Assembly: GCA_043820985.1 (NCBI GenBank)
Contig: JBDRDH010000011.1
Span: 36,865-100,864 of the forward strand
DNA from: JAAYXS01 sp043820985
GTDB lineage: Bacteria; Planctomycetota; Phycisphaerae; UBA1845; Fen-1342
Direction: 5' to 3'
Length of the DNA stretch: 64,000 nucleotides
Part shown: positions 53,578-61,651 of the stretch, one piece after another
Position numbering within the stretch: position 1 is the stretch's first letter
How the letters are laid out: each line of letters begins with the position of its first letter
Notes under the pieces: generated by a model
Databases searched by the model: none
What the model saw: the letters and a program-made list of their open reading frames with translations, nothing else
What the model was told of the DNA's origin: nothing
Position numbers and translations under genes: made by a program

Positions 53578-54363
53578 CTAGCGACCACGCCGGCGGTCCT
53601 TGCGTGGTGTAAAAGGCGGGATGCCTTCGAACGTGCCCTCGGCGGTCACACGCTGTTCAGGTGTCATGTGCATTTCCTCTTCCGTACCCGGTTGGCCGGC
53701 CAGTGAGCGGTCTTGCTCGAAACTGGTGATCAACAATTCAGCGGCCTCGTCTATGTCATCGGTGATGGTGTACAGGTTGAGGTCTTCCGGCGAGATGTTC
53801 GCGTGCGCGTCGAGCATCGTCTGGCGCAACCAGTCATCCATCGGCTCCCAGAAGCTCTTGCCGATCAGTACGACCTGCATCGGGCGGATCTTCTCGGTCT
53901 GAATGAGTGTCATCGACTCGAAGAACTCGTCCATCGTGCCGAAGCCGCCGGGGAAACACACCATGCCGATGGCGTACTTCACGAACATGACCTTGCGTAC
54001 GAAGAAGTAGTGGAAATCGATCGAGACGTTCTGGAAGTCGTTGGCCTCCTGCTCCATCGGCAACCAGATGTTCAAGCCGACACTCTTACCACCAGCCTCG
54101 AAGGCGCCCTTGTTAGCCGCTTCCATGATGCCCGGCCCGCCGCCGGTGATGATCGCGAAGTTGGCCTGTACCAGGCGCGCGGTCAGGGCGGTAGCCTGTT
54201 GATAGAAGGGGTTATCGGGCGTTGTGCGGGCCGAGCCGAAGATCGAGATTGCTGGCCCAATCCGCGACATCACGTCGATACCTTCGACAAGCTCGGCCAT
54301 GATGCGGAAGATCCGCCAGGTCTCTTCGGCGGCGGTACGATACGAAAACTCTCCAGCAGACAT
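53578..54363 (-). CDS. LOG family protein (TIGR00730, possible nucleotide 5'-monophosphate phosphoribohydrolase)
   Basis: A 261-residue Rossmann-fold protein with the family's two motifs, 'ITGGGPGIMEAANKGAFEAG' and 'CFPGGFGTMDEFFE'. Family members (often misnamed lysine decarboxylase) cut nucleotide monophosphates to the base and ribose-5-phosphate, as in cytokinin activation; many bacteria have them with housekeeping roles. AAAGGA lies eight bases before the ATG. The gene borders the Mu-like module to its right but points away from it. Confidence 0.88.
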   Translation of the reverse strand: MSAGEFSYRTAAEETWRIFRIMAELVEGIDVMSRIGPAISIFGSARTTPDNPFYQQATALTARLVQANFAIITGGGPGIMEAANKGAFEAGGKSVGLNIWLPMEQEANDFQNVSIDFHYFFVRKVMFVKYAIGMVCFPGGFGTMDEFFESMTLIQTEKIRPMQVVLIGKSFWEPMDDWLRQTMLDAHANISPEDLNLYTITDDIDEAAELLITSFEQDRSLAGQPGTEEEMHMTPEQRVTAEGTFEGIPPFTPRKDRRRGR

Positions 54364-54529
54364 TACTCACGTCCTTTCTGGTGGCGAACCGCCGCCGGCC
54401 TGACCCCATCCGCCAGACATCAGCCTCGACCATTGGCGCAAACCTCCATTATACCGCATAGCGTAGCTCAAGCGAAACGTACTTGCCGGTCGGGTGACCC
54501 GTCGCTCGCTCTCCGGGCTCGGATTGGAT

Positions 54530-54565
54530 GGGTGGCCCATCGCTTCAGCGGTGGGGGACGCGAAT
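54530..54565 (+). repeat. 36-bp repeat flanking the Mu-like module, left copy
   Basis: It begins GGGTGGCCCATCGCTTCAGC and ends GGGGGACGCGAAT. It matches 61918-61953 at 35 of 36 positions. Within it CCATCGCT/AGCGGTGG can form a stem. Confidence 0.85.
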
Positions 54566-54604
54566 CGAGGATCGAGGATCAGTAATCCACCCTCATCTTA
54601 ACTC

Positions 54605-54711
54605 TTACTAAGGGGAGCGGTTAATGTTGGACATGTCCGGAGGTTGTTTCACGTCGCTCGCCTGGGAAACCGTGCTGTAGCCTATCCAACGTTTACTGCT
54701 CCCGTTAGTAA
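54605..54711. repeat. Long imperfect inverted repeat upstream of the portal gene
   Basis: Arms of 27 bases at 54605-54631 and 54685-54711 pair at 23 of 27 positions (ends TTACTAAGGGGAGC and GCTCCCGTTAGTAA), with 53 bases between. It could be a MITE-like element or a large RNA hairpin. No open frame spans it. Confidence 0.7.
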
Positions 54712-54889
54712 TTCTTAAACTCGCTCCTCGCTCCTCGCTACTAATCACTCGACAAGCGCCAGAGAGCAACAGGGGGCGTCAGTTTCCCACCCTCGGACTT
54801 GCAATCCTAGACTAACTACACAAGCGGTCTATGCTTGAAGCGTATGTCGGATATCGGCCCGCGGGCCGTCGCCACCAGGAGGCAGTTTC

Positions 54890-56167
54890 GTGCATAGTCC
54901 CAATCGCAAGAGTGTCGTCGGTGTTTTGCGGGCCCTGGGTTCCCTGCTGTCCGGTCGACGCCGATCGGCTGACGGTCAGAGTCGTGTCGTTCGTCCCTGG
55001 CGGGCTGACAGCACACACACCTACCCGACAGTCGGGCTCACCCCCTCTCGTCTGCTGACGTTCCTCCAGGCCGCGGATGGCGGTACCCCCCAGATGCAAT
55101 TCGAGCTGTTTGGCGAAATGCTTCAGAAGTGGCCGCGTCTGGCCGCCGTGGAAGGCACGCGCCGCCTGGCAATGCTTGGGCTGGATTGGGATGTGACGCC
55201 AACAGCGGGGGCTCAATCGCAGCCTGTCGCCGAATACTGTCGCGAGACACTACGGCGGCTGGATCGTTTTCGTGATGTATTGGCACACCTGGCCAACGGG
55301 GTCGGCTACGGCATTGCGGTCGCTGAGTTGGTATGGGAAGCCGGACGGTTGGCGGACGTCGTGCCCGTGCCATACACGCGGCTGGTCGCGGATCCATACG
55401 AGCCCTGGCGACTGCGGGTCCTGACCGAAGAGCAACCCAGCCGGGGCGTGGCGCTCGACGAGCACCCGGTGAAATGGATCGTGCATCGACCACGAGCCAT
55501 GGCCGGTCGGCACTTCGATGGCGGTCTGCTCCGGGCCTCGGCGCTGCTCTATCTGGCGCAAAACCTGAGCTTCAAGGACTGGCTGATATTCTCGCAAGTC
55601 GCCGGCATGCCGGTACGCGTGGCGCAATTTGAACCGGGAACTCCGGAAGAAGACAAGCGCGAGCTGCTGAGGATGCTCGAATTATTAGGCACCGATGCAG
55701 TGGCGGCCTTTGGCAAAAATGTTGATCTGAAGTTCCTGGAAGCGCAACGCAGCGGCCAGCGTCCTTACGAACCATTGCAAAATTACTGCAACACAGAGAT
55801 CACCATCCTATGGCTGGGGCAACATCTGACCACTGACATTCAGTCCAGTGGATCGAAGGCGGCGGCGGAAGTTCATGACCGCGTACGCGAAGATCTGCTG
55901 GTGAATGACATTGCCGACGAGAGCCGCACGCTCGGTCGGGACCTATTGGCGCCATTAGCGCGAGCGCGCTTTGGTGACGATGCACCGGTACCCGAGTTTC
56001 GGCGCTGCCTGGTGCAATCGGTGGATACGAAGAATCTCGCCGAGATGCTGGCGGTGGCGATCAACGAGTTGGGGCTGGCCGTGCCGACGCGCTGGCTACA
56101 CCAGTCATTGGGGATTCCAGAGGCCCAGCCGGATGAAGCTGTCGTGGTAGCGGGGAGGCCGAGATGA
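54890..56167 (+). CDS. Mu-like phage portal protein (DUF935, gp29 type)
   Basis: A 425-residue protein starting with GTG, with AGGAGG seven bases upstream. It matches the DUF935 portal family: 'MLGLDWDVTP', 'FKDWLIFSQVAGMPVRVAQF' and the diagnostic 'GQHLTTDIQSSGSKAAAEVH' and 'LLVNDIADESRTLGRDLLAP' (in part). Mu gp29 is longer (512 residues). A portal forms the dodecameric ring through which DNA enters a phage head. Here no terminase lies upstream. The next gene overlaps its end by four bases, so the module is an operon. The reading frame is intact. Confidence 0.9.
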   Translation: MHSPNRKSVVGVLRALGSLLSGRRRSADGQSRVVRPWRADSTHTYPTVGLTPSRLLTFLQAADGGTPQMQFELFGEMLQKWPRLAAVEGTRRLAMLGLDWDVTPTAGAQSQPVAEYCRETLRRLDRFRDVLAHLANGVGYGIAVAELVWEAGRLADVVPVPYTRLVADPYEPWRLRVLTEEQPSRGVALDEHPVKWIVHRPRAMAGRHFDGGLLRASALLYLAQNLSFKDWLIFSQVAGMPVRVAQFEPGTPEEDKRELLRMLELLGTDAVAAFGKNVDLKFLEAQRSGQRPYEPLQNYCNTEITILWLGQHLTTDIQSSGSKAAAEVHDRVREDLLVNDIADESRTLGRDLLAPLARARFGDDAPVPEFRRCLVQSVDTKNLAEMLAVAINELGLAVPTRWLHQSLGIPEAQPDEAVVVAGRPR

Positions 56168-56676
56168 GCCGGTCAAACGCTGGTATACAACCTAAACGCA
56201 GGTCAAATGGGACCTCCGCCCGGGTGGTAAACACCGCGTCCTTGAACATCAGGATGGTGGGGACCGAGGACCTGGTGCCTTTGAGCTTCTTTTTCGATAC
56301 CGCGCTGCGCAAGGATTACTTCATGCGGCGTGGCCAGCTCCAGGACATCCTCGGCGACAAGTACCACCAGGTCTATGTCGCGGAGATAGATTCGATCCTG
56401 GTGGCCGTGGCGATTACCACGCGCGGCAGTCGGTTAGTGAACGCCTTGGTACATCCAGCCTATCGGGGGCTGGGGATCGGCCGGGAACTCGTACGGCGCA
56501 GTGGCGTCACTGAAGTACGCGTCAAGACCGATGCCAGTAGCGGAGATCCGCGCGGCTTCTACCGCGCGCTGGGCTTCAAACCCACCGGTCAGTGTAACCG
56601 CAAGGGCAATATCGAAGTAATGCGGTGTCGACCCGCGGCCGTGAATGGTCGCCGGCGGGCTGCGAACGGAAAGTGA
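56164..56676 (+). CDS. GNAT family acetyltransferase in the Mu-like module
   Basis: A 170-residue protein with the acetyl-CoA motif 'VHPAYRGLGIGRELV' near residue 97-111 and 'GFYRALGFKPTG' near the end, both typical for GNAT enzymes. Its ATG overlaps the portal stop by four bases. In phage Mu the position after the portal is taken by the minor head protein F (gp30) and protein G; here those are absent and a GNAT is present. The substrate is unknown; it might modify a capsid protein or a host molecule. The first 28 residues are an extra basic tail. Confidence 0.75.
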   Translation: MSRSNAGIQPKRRSNGTSARVVNTASLNIRMVGTEDLVPLSFFFDTALRKDYFMRRGQLQDILGDKYHQVYVAEIDSILVAVAITTRGSRLVNALVHPAYRGLGIGRELVRRSGVTEVRVKTDASSGDPRGFYRALGFKPTGQCNRKGNIEVMRCRPAAVNGRRRAANGK

Positions 56677-56686
56677 GGTGTGTACC

Positions 56687-57832
56687 GTGAATCGTGCGGA
56701 TAAGGAAGACGAGGCGAAAATGATGACGGCTTTTGAGCAAGTAACTCGCGAGCGGATCCAGGCCAGCCTGCGCGAGGTGTTGACGGCTACCGAAAAAGCG
56801 CCTCTCGTGGATCTGCGGGAGAGGTTGGCCGAACTGGCGGACCGTGCCGCGGCGTTGGAACTGACGCAGAGCACAATGTCAGTCGCCGATAAGAGCGGCA
56901 GCGTGTCATTGCTCCGTTCCACGGCGCTGTCATCCGCAAAGGGTGAGCCGGCCAGCGAGTTTCTGCTGATTCCCTTCGGGGAAGTCGTGGTCGAACGTCC
57001 CTCGGCGGGCAGCAGCTTTATCTTTACGCGCCAGCATGCCGAGTCGGCCAGGCGCTGGTTCGAAGGCCTGGGGCGCAAACTGGCCATCGACTATGAGCAT
57101 CAGAGTCTCGACCGCTTTAACACGCGCAGTGATGGTCTGCGACCTGCGGCCGGCTGGATCGGCAAGCTCGAAGTGCGTGCCGATGGTTTGTGGGCCACCG
57201 ACGTCACCTGGACCGAGCGGGCATGCGAGTTGTTGCGCGCGGGCGAGTACCGCTATTTCTCGCCGGTAATTTTCTGGACCGACGAGGATCAGAGTGATGT
57301 CGCCGCGCTGGGGCCGGTGGCCTTGACCAACGATCCGGCGATGTGTGGCATTCAACCGCTGACCGCCGCGCGACGCCGGGCGGACGAGACACCAACGCCG
57401 GTCGATGATGCCGGGCAGGTGGAAACAGCGGCAGCGGCCGAAACATCCGTATTGCATGCCGAACTAGCGGATTCGCGTCGCGAGCTGGAACTGTTGAGGC
57501 AGCGTTTAACGGACCAGCAGGCGGATGTCTTCATCGGCATGGGCATGCGCCAGGGCAAGATTCTGGACAGCACGAAAGATGATTGGCGCGCTGATTTTCT
57601 GCGCGATGCCGAGCAGGCCATTGAACGGCTCAAGCGGGCGCCGGTGCTCCTGCCACCCGGCCGCGTGCTGACACTCGATCAGCATGGAGAAGTCGCGCTG
57701 CTGAGCAATCAGGAGCGTGAATACGGCGCGCATGCGGATACCTACCGGCGTTGGGGTGTCGGACCGGAGGACCTGGGGGCTTATGAACGAGCGGTGGCGG
57801 CGGGACGTGTTCAATTTGGCGGTGCCGGATAA
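56687..57832 (+). CDS. Mu-like prophage protease (I protein) with scaffold-like C-terminus
   Basis: A 381-residue protein with GTG start and GAGGTG six bases upstream. Residues about 90-220 match the Mu I family (PF10123): 'LAIDYEHQSL', 'AAGWIGKLEVRADGLWATDV' and 'GEYRYFSPVIFW'. In Mu (361 residues) this is the head maturation protease, and its C-terminal part is also made separately as scaffold Z. The C-terminal 140 residues here include a coiled coil ('ELADSRRELELLRQRLTDQQ') as a scaffold would. It suggests a true prohead assembly route. Confidence 0.88.
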   Translation: MNRADKEDEAKMMTAFEQVTRERIQASLREVLTATEKAPLVDLRERLAELADRAAALELTQSTMSVADKSGSVSLLRSTALSSAKGEPASEFLLIPFGEVVVERPSAGSSFIFTRQHAESARRWFEGLGRKLAIDYEHQSLDRFNTRSDGLRPAAGWIGKLEVRADGLWATDVTWTERACELLRAGEYRYFSPVIFWTDEDQSDVAALGPVALTNDPAMCGIQPLTAARRRADETPTPVDDAGQVETAAAAETSVLHAELADSRRELELLRQRLTDQQADVFIGMGMRQGKILDSTKDDWRADFLRDAEQAIERLKRAPVLLPPGRVLTLDQHGEVALLSNQEREYGAHADTYRRWGVGPEDLGAYERAVAAGRVQFGGAG

Positions 57833-57893
57833 CCGACGCCAGGGAAGAGTCCCCTCAAACTGAATTTTTGTTACATGTACAGGAGAACGGACA

Positions 57894-58631
57894 ATGGCAC
57901 TTACAGCCGATCGGGAGGTCACGCTTTATACATCACAAGAGCTGATCGACCTGCCCGTGGATGACAATGTGAAGATCTACAAGGGAGCCCTGGTGGGGCG
58001 CAACCGCGCCACGGGCTATTTGCGGGGACTGGTGGCGGGTGATGAGTTTGTTGGCATGGCCTATGGCCAGGCGGATAACACCGTCACCGGACATGTGGCG
58101 GGTGGTGTCGATGTGCGTCTGCATCAGAGTGTTGACGCGGTACACACGCTGGCCGGTGTCATTCAAGCGGACTTGGGCAAGGACGTCTACGCCAGTGACG
58201 ACGAAACCCTGGTGCTTACGCCAACGGGTAACAGCCGGGTGGGACGTATCGTGGCGGTGGAGTCGAGCGGCACGGCGCGCATCCGGCTTCAGCCGATCAA
58301 CCAGCTCGATGGGCTGTTGGACAACCGCCCGGTGGTAACGCTGTCGGACGCGAATGCCACGCTGACCCTGGACCACCTGAATCGCGTGCTGCTGATTGCA
58401 AACACCGCGGCGCGCACCTTGACCCTGCCGGCTGTGGCGATGGCGCGGGCTGGAGCCTGGTTGCGGATAGTGAAGACCTCGGCGGATGTGGCGGCGGTGA
58501 CACTGGACGGCAGCGGAGCCGAGACGATCGATGGTGCCGGTACGTATGCCGACATCGACGCCCAGTATGACGCGGTGCATCTGGTGTGTACCGGCAGCGA
58601 GTGGATTATTCTGAGTCGTGACATCGCGTAA
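57894..58631 (+). CDS. Capsid cement/decoration protein (DUF2190-like)
   Basis: A 245-residue protein. The first 110 residues match capsid cement proteins, with 'NVKIYKGALVGRNRATGYL' and 'DEFVGMAYGQADNTVTGHV'. The C-terminal half is a beta-rich segment ('TRTLTLP'-like: 'ARTLTLPAVAMARAGAWLR', 'AETIDGAGTYADI') as in phage fibre-type appendages. AGGAG is near the ATG. It lies between protease and major capsid gene, as expected. It probably binds the outside of the shell. Confidence 0.75.
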   Translation: MALTADREVTLYTSQELIDLPVDDNVKIYKGALVGRNRATGYLRGLVAGDEFVGMAYGQADNTVTGHVAGGVDVRLHQSVDAVHTLAGVIQADLGKDVYASDDETLVLTPTGNSRVGRIVAVESSGTARIRLQPINQLDGLLDNRPVVTLSDANATLTLDHLNRVLLIANTAARTLTLPAVAMARAGAWLRIVKTSADVAAVTLDGSGAETIDGAGTYADIDAQYDAVHLVCTGSEWIILSRDIA

Positions 58632-58692
58632 ATAGCCTGGCCTAAACGTGGGGCGGCAGGCGGCTGACCACTTAAAACGACAGGAGAACACA

Positions 58693-59616
58693 ATGGCGAT
58701 TGTTGATACGGGCTTAACCTCGCGGGCCATCATCGGGCGTTTCTATCGGCGACTGGAAGAGTATGCCAACAGTGCCTGGTGGACCGCGCTGGCCATGCAC
58801 TTTTCAAGCTCACAGGAATCGGAGACCTACCGCTGGCTGGGCATGGTGCCGCAAGTGCGCCAGTGGATCGGTGGCCGACAGGCGCGACCGTTACGCGCGA
58901 GTGGCGTGACGATCGTGAACAAGGTCTGGGAAACAACCATTCGCGTGGACGCCGACGAGCAGCGTCGCGACAAGACCGGCCAGATCATGGTGCGCGTCAA
59001 TGAAATGGCACGACGAGTGGCGACACACCCGAACAAGCTGCTGACGACGTTGATGCTCAATGGCGCGAGTACAGCGTGCTACGACGGGCAGTACTTCTTC
59101 GACACGGATCACGAGGAAGGGGATTCCGGCTCGCAAAGCAACGACGTCACGCATGACGCCGTGACACCCACCGCGCCGACCGATGTGGAGATGTTCGAGG
59201 CAATTGTCAAAGGCATCGGGCAGATTCTCGGCATCAAGGACGATCAGGGTGAACCGATGAACGAGGCGGCCCAGGGCTTCTTGGTGATGGTGCCGATGCC
59301 GTTCTGGTCGGCCACCATGGTGGCGTTGGCGGACCGCAATGACAACACGCTTAATCCCCTCAAATCGACGCAGCCGTTCGACGTGACCTGGGTGGCAAAT
59401 CCGCGCCTGACGTGGACGGACAAGTTCGCGGTTTATCGCACGGACGGCGAGGCGCGGCCCTTCATCTTCCAGGAAGAGCTGCCGGTGCAGGTCCACGCCC
59501 TGGCCGAGGGGAGTGAACTGGAGATCAACGAGAACCAGCATCAATACGGCGTCAAAGCCATTCACGAAGCCGGCTATGGCTTCTGGCAGAACGCCTGCCT
59601 GGTGACCTTGACCTAA
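58693..59616 (+). CDS. Mu-like major capsid protein (gpT type)
   Basis: A 307-residue protein, nearly the length of Mu gpT (305). The ATG at 58693 has AGGAG seven bases upstream. Family features are 'GGRQARPLRASGVTIVNKVW', 'HPNKLLTTLMLNGASTACYD', 'GQYFFDTDHEEGDSGSQSND' and 'LKSTQPFDVTWVANPRLT'. It would form an HK97-fold shell. A 14-bp hairpin follows at 59649-59688, which may mark high expression. The frame is intact, with no internal stop. Confidence 0.92.
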   Translation: MAIVDTGLTSRAIIGRFYRRLEEYANSAWWTALAMHFSSSQESETYRWLGMVPQVRQWIGGRQARPLRASGVTIVNKVWETTIRVDADEQRRDKTGQIMVRVNEMARRVATHPNKLLTTLMLNGASTACYDGQYFFDTDHEEGDSGSQSNDVTHDAVTPTAPTDVEMFEAIVKGIGQILGIKDDQGEPMNEAAQGFLVMVPMPFWSATMVALADRNDNTLNPLKSTQPFDVTWVANPRLTWTDKFAVYRTDGEARPFIFQEELPVQVHALAEGSELEINENQHQYGVKAIHEAGYGFWQNACLVTLT

Positions 59617-59648
59617 CGAGACCTCCCGCGACATCAACGTGGCGGAGC

Positions 59649-59688
59649 GTTGGCGGGGTCCCGGGGAGCCGAATGGGACCCCGCCAAC
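59649..59688 (+). terminator. Strong hairpin after the major capsid gene
   Basis: A perfect 14-bp stem GTTGGCGGGGTCCC/GGGACCCCGCCAAC with a 12-base loop, 32 bases after the stop. There is no T run, so it could be a partial terminator or an mRNA-stabilising end that sets the ratio of capsid to downstream genes. Confidence 0.7.
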
Positions 59689-59761
59689 CGGACTAACCTG
59701 AACCTCTGATTCTTCCAGGTTCGGAGTGTTCGTGGCGGGAAGCGGAAAGGAATAAACGTAG

Positions 59762-60214
59762 ATGGCGTACATAACTACATCGGATTTGAGCCAGCGACTG
59801 GGGACCACGCTCTATGCCCGGCTGACGGATCGGGTCAGTGGCACCACGGCCAGCAGCACCGTGGCACAACAGATCATCGACGAAGCCCATGGCCTGGCGA
59901 ACAGCTATTTGTGCAAACGTTATGCCACCCCGATCGACCTGGTGAGTCACCCGGAGCTTAACAGCTTGCTGCAATCCCGTGTGCTGGATATTGCCGAGTA
60001 CCTGGCGTGGCGCGGCTCACCTTTTGTGAACGACGTGCCCAACCGGATTCAATCCCTGTACGACGATGCCCGGCAATGGTTTGAGTCGGTGGCGGCCGGT
60101 GAGATTCATCTCCCCGCGGACAGCCCGCCCAGTGGGCGTGTGGCGGAAGATGATTCACCACGCTTCAACAGCCGACCGCGCGAGTTTACGGCGGATGAAT
60201 TGGATGGGTTGTAG
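59762..60214 (+). CDS. DUF1320 protein (Mu gp36 type)
   Basis: A 150-residue protein. It begins 'MAYITTSDLSQRLG' and has 'QQIIDEAHGLANSYLCKRYA' and 'RVLDIAEYLAWRGSPF', which fit DUF1320, the Mu gp36 family (141 residues in Mu) of head-completion or neck proteins. It follows the capsid gene, as in Mu. It is the last gene of the module with a clear phage family; the tail genes that would normally come next are missing. Confidence 0.85.
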   Translation: MAYITTSDLSQRLGTTLYARLTDRVSGTTASSTVAQQIIDEAHGLANSYLCKRYATPIDLVSHPELNSLLQSRVLDIAEYLAWRGSPFVNDVPNRIQSLYDDARQWFESVAAGEIHLPADSPPSGRVAEDDSPRFNSRPREFTADELDGL

Positions 60215-60219
60215 AAAAG

Positions 60220-60242
60220 CACAGGCTGAAGCCTGTGGCTCC
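60220..60242 (+). repeat. Short palindromic repeat in the Mu-like module
   Basis: CACAGGCTGAAGCCTGTG followed by GCTCC: an 8-bp stem with a 2-base loop, six bases after the DUF1320 stop. It is built like the host repeats at 61417 and 61448. Confidence 0.7.
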
Positions 60243-60282
60243 GTGGTGCCGTGCCACCCGGTGGTGATGGAAAGGTTGATTG

Positions 60283-60570
60283 ATGCTAGAGGAACTGCTG
60301 CAACAGTTGCCATCGTTGGGTGTCGCCGGACTGTTGTTTGTGATGTGGTGGCATGAGCGGCAGGAACGCCTGCGAAGCGGAGTGTTGACCACTGCGGCAC
60401 AAATGCGGTCGGAACAGGTGCTCGGGATAAACGATCACCTGCTCGACGTCATCCGGGGCAATACCGAGGCGCTGGTGGCCTTGCGCGAAGAGCTGCGGGC
60501 CTACCGCGAGACCCAGACAGCCTGGATGAATCGTCTGGCGGGACAAATCGAGAAGTTGAAATGTGCCTGA
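60283..60570 (+). CDS. Small membrane protein, holin-like
   Basis: A 95-residue protein with one hydrophobic segment near the N-terminus ('LGVAGLLFVMWWHERQERL'), then a helical coiled-coil part ('NTEALVALREELRAYRE'). The start is ATG 60283, with AAAGG upstream. Phages often carry such single-pass proteins as holins or their regulators. The family was not recognised, so this is by shape and position. Confidence 0.6.
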   Translation: MLEELLQQLPSLGVAGLLFVMWWHERQERLRSGVLTTAAQMRSEQVLGINDHLLDVIRGNTEALVALREELRAYRETQTAWMNRLAGQIEKLKCA

Positions 60571-60628
60571 TGGAGATCGGGTGAATAGTGGCGGTATACC
60601 GCCGACCAGTTTGTGAGGAATAGTTGAA

Positions 60629-60934
60629 ATGAACATTGAAGCATTGGCAAAACAACTTGACGCGAGTACGGCGCGGGCCTTTGTGACCGCGGCGCGACAC
60701 GTGATCGACGCGTTGATGATCGAGGCCGAACAGGTGCGCCAGACGCAGACGCCGACGGCGCGGGACTATGACAATGCCGAGTTGCCGCGTGACATGCCGG
60801 GCGGTGGCTGGTTGTCACATGACGAGTTGCGCAACACGACGCAGCGGCTGGCCGAGGCGATCGCGGCCGAGAAGTGGACTGACGGTGTGGTCTTTGCCGT
60901 GCGCCTCTTGAGCGCGTTGGGAGGTGGGCTATGA
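60629..60934 (+). CDS. Hypothetical protein in the Mu-like module
   Basis: A 101-residue, mostly helical soluble protein without a recognised family. A segment 'ARHVIDALMIEAEQVRQTQ' is followed by 'GGGWLSHDELRNTTQRLAEA'. Its stop overlaps the ATG of the next gene as ATGA, so the pair is co-translated. Confidence 0.6.
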   Translation: MNIEALAKQLDASTARAFVTAARHVIDALMIEAEQVRQTQTPTARDYDNAELPRDMPGGGWLSHDELRNTTQRLAEAIAAEKWTDGVVFAVRLLSALGGGL

Positions 60935-61401
60935 AGTCGGCCCGAATGATAACACTGTGCTTGCTGTTTGCCGTGCTGAATATCGTGCCGGCGGGCTGCA
61001 CGCGCGAGTCAGTCCGTGTCGCTCTTGAAACGCAACGCCGGGCCGACCAGGTGCAGCAAGCGGTATTTGAGCGGCAGCATGAGTCGCTGCGAATTCTGCT
61101 GTACCGTGACCTGGTAAACCGTCTGGAGGTGGATGGTGAGGAGCTATCCGCCGAGCAGCGGGAAGTGCTCAACCAGGTATGGAACGAGCGCGACTTGTTC
61201 GAATTCTGGACGATCCAGCAGGAGCGTGCCCGGGCTTTGCGGCTCGTGGGTGTTGACGCCAAGCTGGCCAGTGACCAGTCAATAGTGGATCTGTTGATTA
61301 AGGGCTTGGAGGCGCGCGCGGAACGCGTCGAAGAGGCCCTGGCGACACTTGCCGGCACCGCCGTGGCCGAGCAGGCGAGTGATACTTCGACGGAAGAGTA
61401 A
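60931..61401 (+). CDS. Small lipoprotein in the Mu-like module
   Basis: A 156-residue protein with a signal peptide and a lipobox ending 'IVPAGC' (Cys at about residue 23), then a long charged helical region ('ESVRVALETQRRADQVQQAV') with coiled-coil character. Its position after a membrane protein recalls spanin-type or lysis lipoproteins, but no such family was matched. The overlap of four bases with the gene before it shows co-translation. It may be an envelope part of a system that acts with the capsid genes. Confidence 0.65.
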   Translation: MKSARMITLCLLFAVLNIVPAGCTRESVRVALETQRRADQVQQAVFERQHESLRILLYRDLVNRLEVDGEELSAEQREVLNQVWNERDLFEFWTIQQERARALRLVGVDAKLASDQSIVDLLIKGLEARAERVEEALATLAGTAVAEQASDTSTEE

Positions 61402-61416
61402 GTGCTACAGATTTAA

Positions 61417-61470
61417 CACTGGCAAGATGCCAGTGCCACATGCTTTGACCGGTTACAAACCGGTCCCACA
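61417..61470 (+). repeat. Two adjacent palindromic repeats with CCACA tag
   Basis: CACTGGCAAGATGCCAGTG followed by CCACA (61417-61440), and ACCGGTTACAAACCGGT followed by CCCACA (61448-61470). Stems are 7-8 bp with a 3-base loop. Both have close relatives elsewhere in the window (53185-53259). Confidence 0.75.
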
Positions 61471-61522
61471 AAGGTAGTGGCCGAGAGTGGACAAAATGTA
61501 GCGGCTTGGCTTTGTCCCGACG

Positions 61523-61634
61523 GGGAGGGCGAGGCTCTTGCCGAGCCGCATGTGGCGGCCGCCCTCTGTGGCGGCCGTACCGATGAGCAAGACAACGGTC
61601 CCAGAAATGTAGCGGCCGACGTCTCGTCGGCCGG
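61523..61634. repeat. Mosaic of GGGAGGGCGA and GTAGCGGCC repeats
   Basis: GGGAGGGCGAGGCTCTTGCC then GAGCCGC (61523-61549); GGCGGCCGCCCTCTGTGG then CGGCCG (61554-61577); GTAGCGGCCGACGTC then TCGTCGGCCGG (61609-61634). They lie in the 250-base gap 61402-61651, which has no gene. The families are those seen after aspS, rnd and the coiled-coil gene. Confidence 0.75.
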
Positions 61635-61651
61635 GCAAACTGGAGAAAGTA

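Larger units (their letters stand above)
54364..54889. other. Gene-free left border of the Mu-like head module
   Basis: A 526-base region between the LOG gene and the portal gene. It contains the 36-bp repeat at 54530-54565, short direct repeats of the type CGAGGATCGAGGATC and GCTCCTCGCTCCTCGCTAC, and the inverted repeat pair at 54605-54631/54685-54711. No terminase, integrase or tRNA was found here. Confidence 0.6.

Noticed and set aside
54364..54889. tRNA or classic attachment site at the left border of the phage module
   Set aside because: No tRNA-like fold was found, and the 36-bp repeat looks like a dispersed element rather than a tRNA end.
58891..59808. A 305-codon minus-strand frame opposite the major capsid gene
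   Set aside because: Shadow; the capsid frame has family matches and a ribosome binding site.
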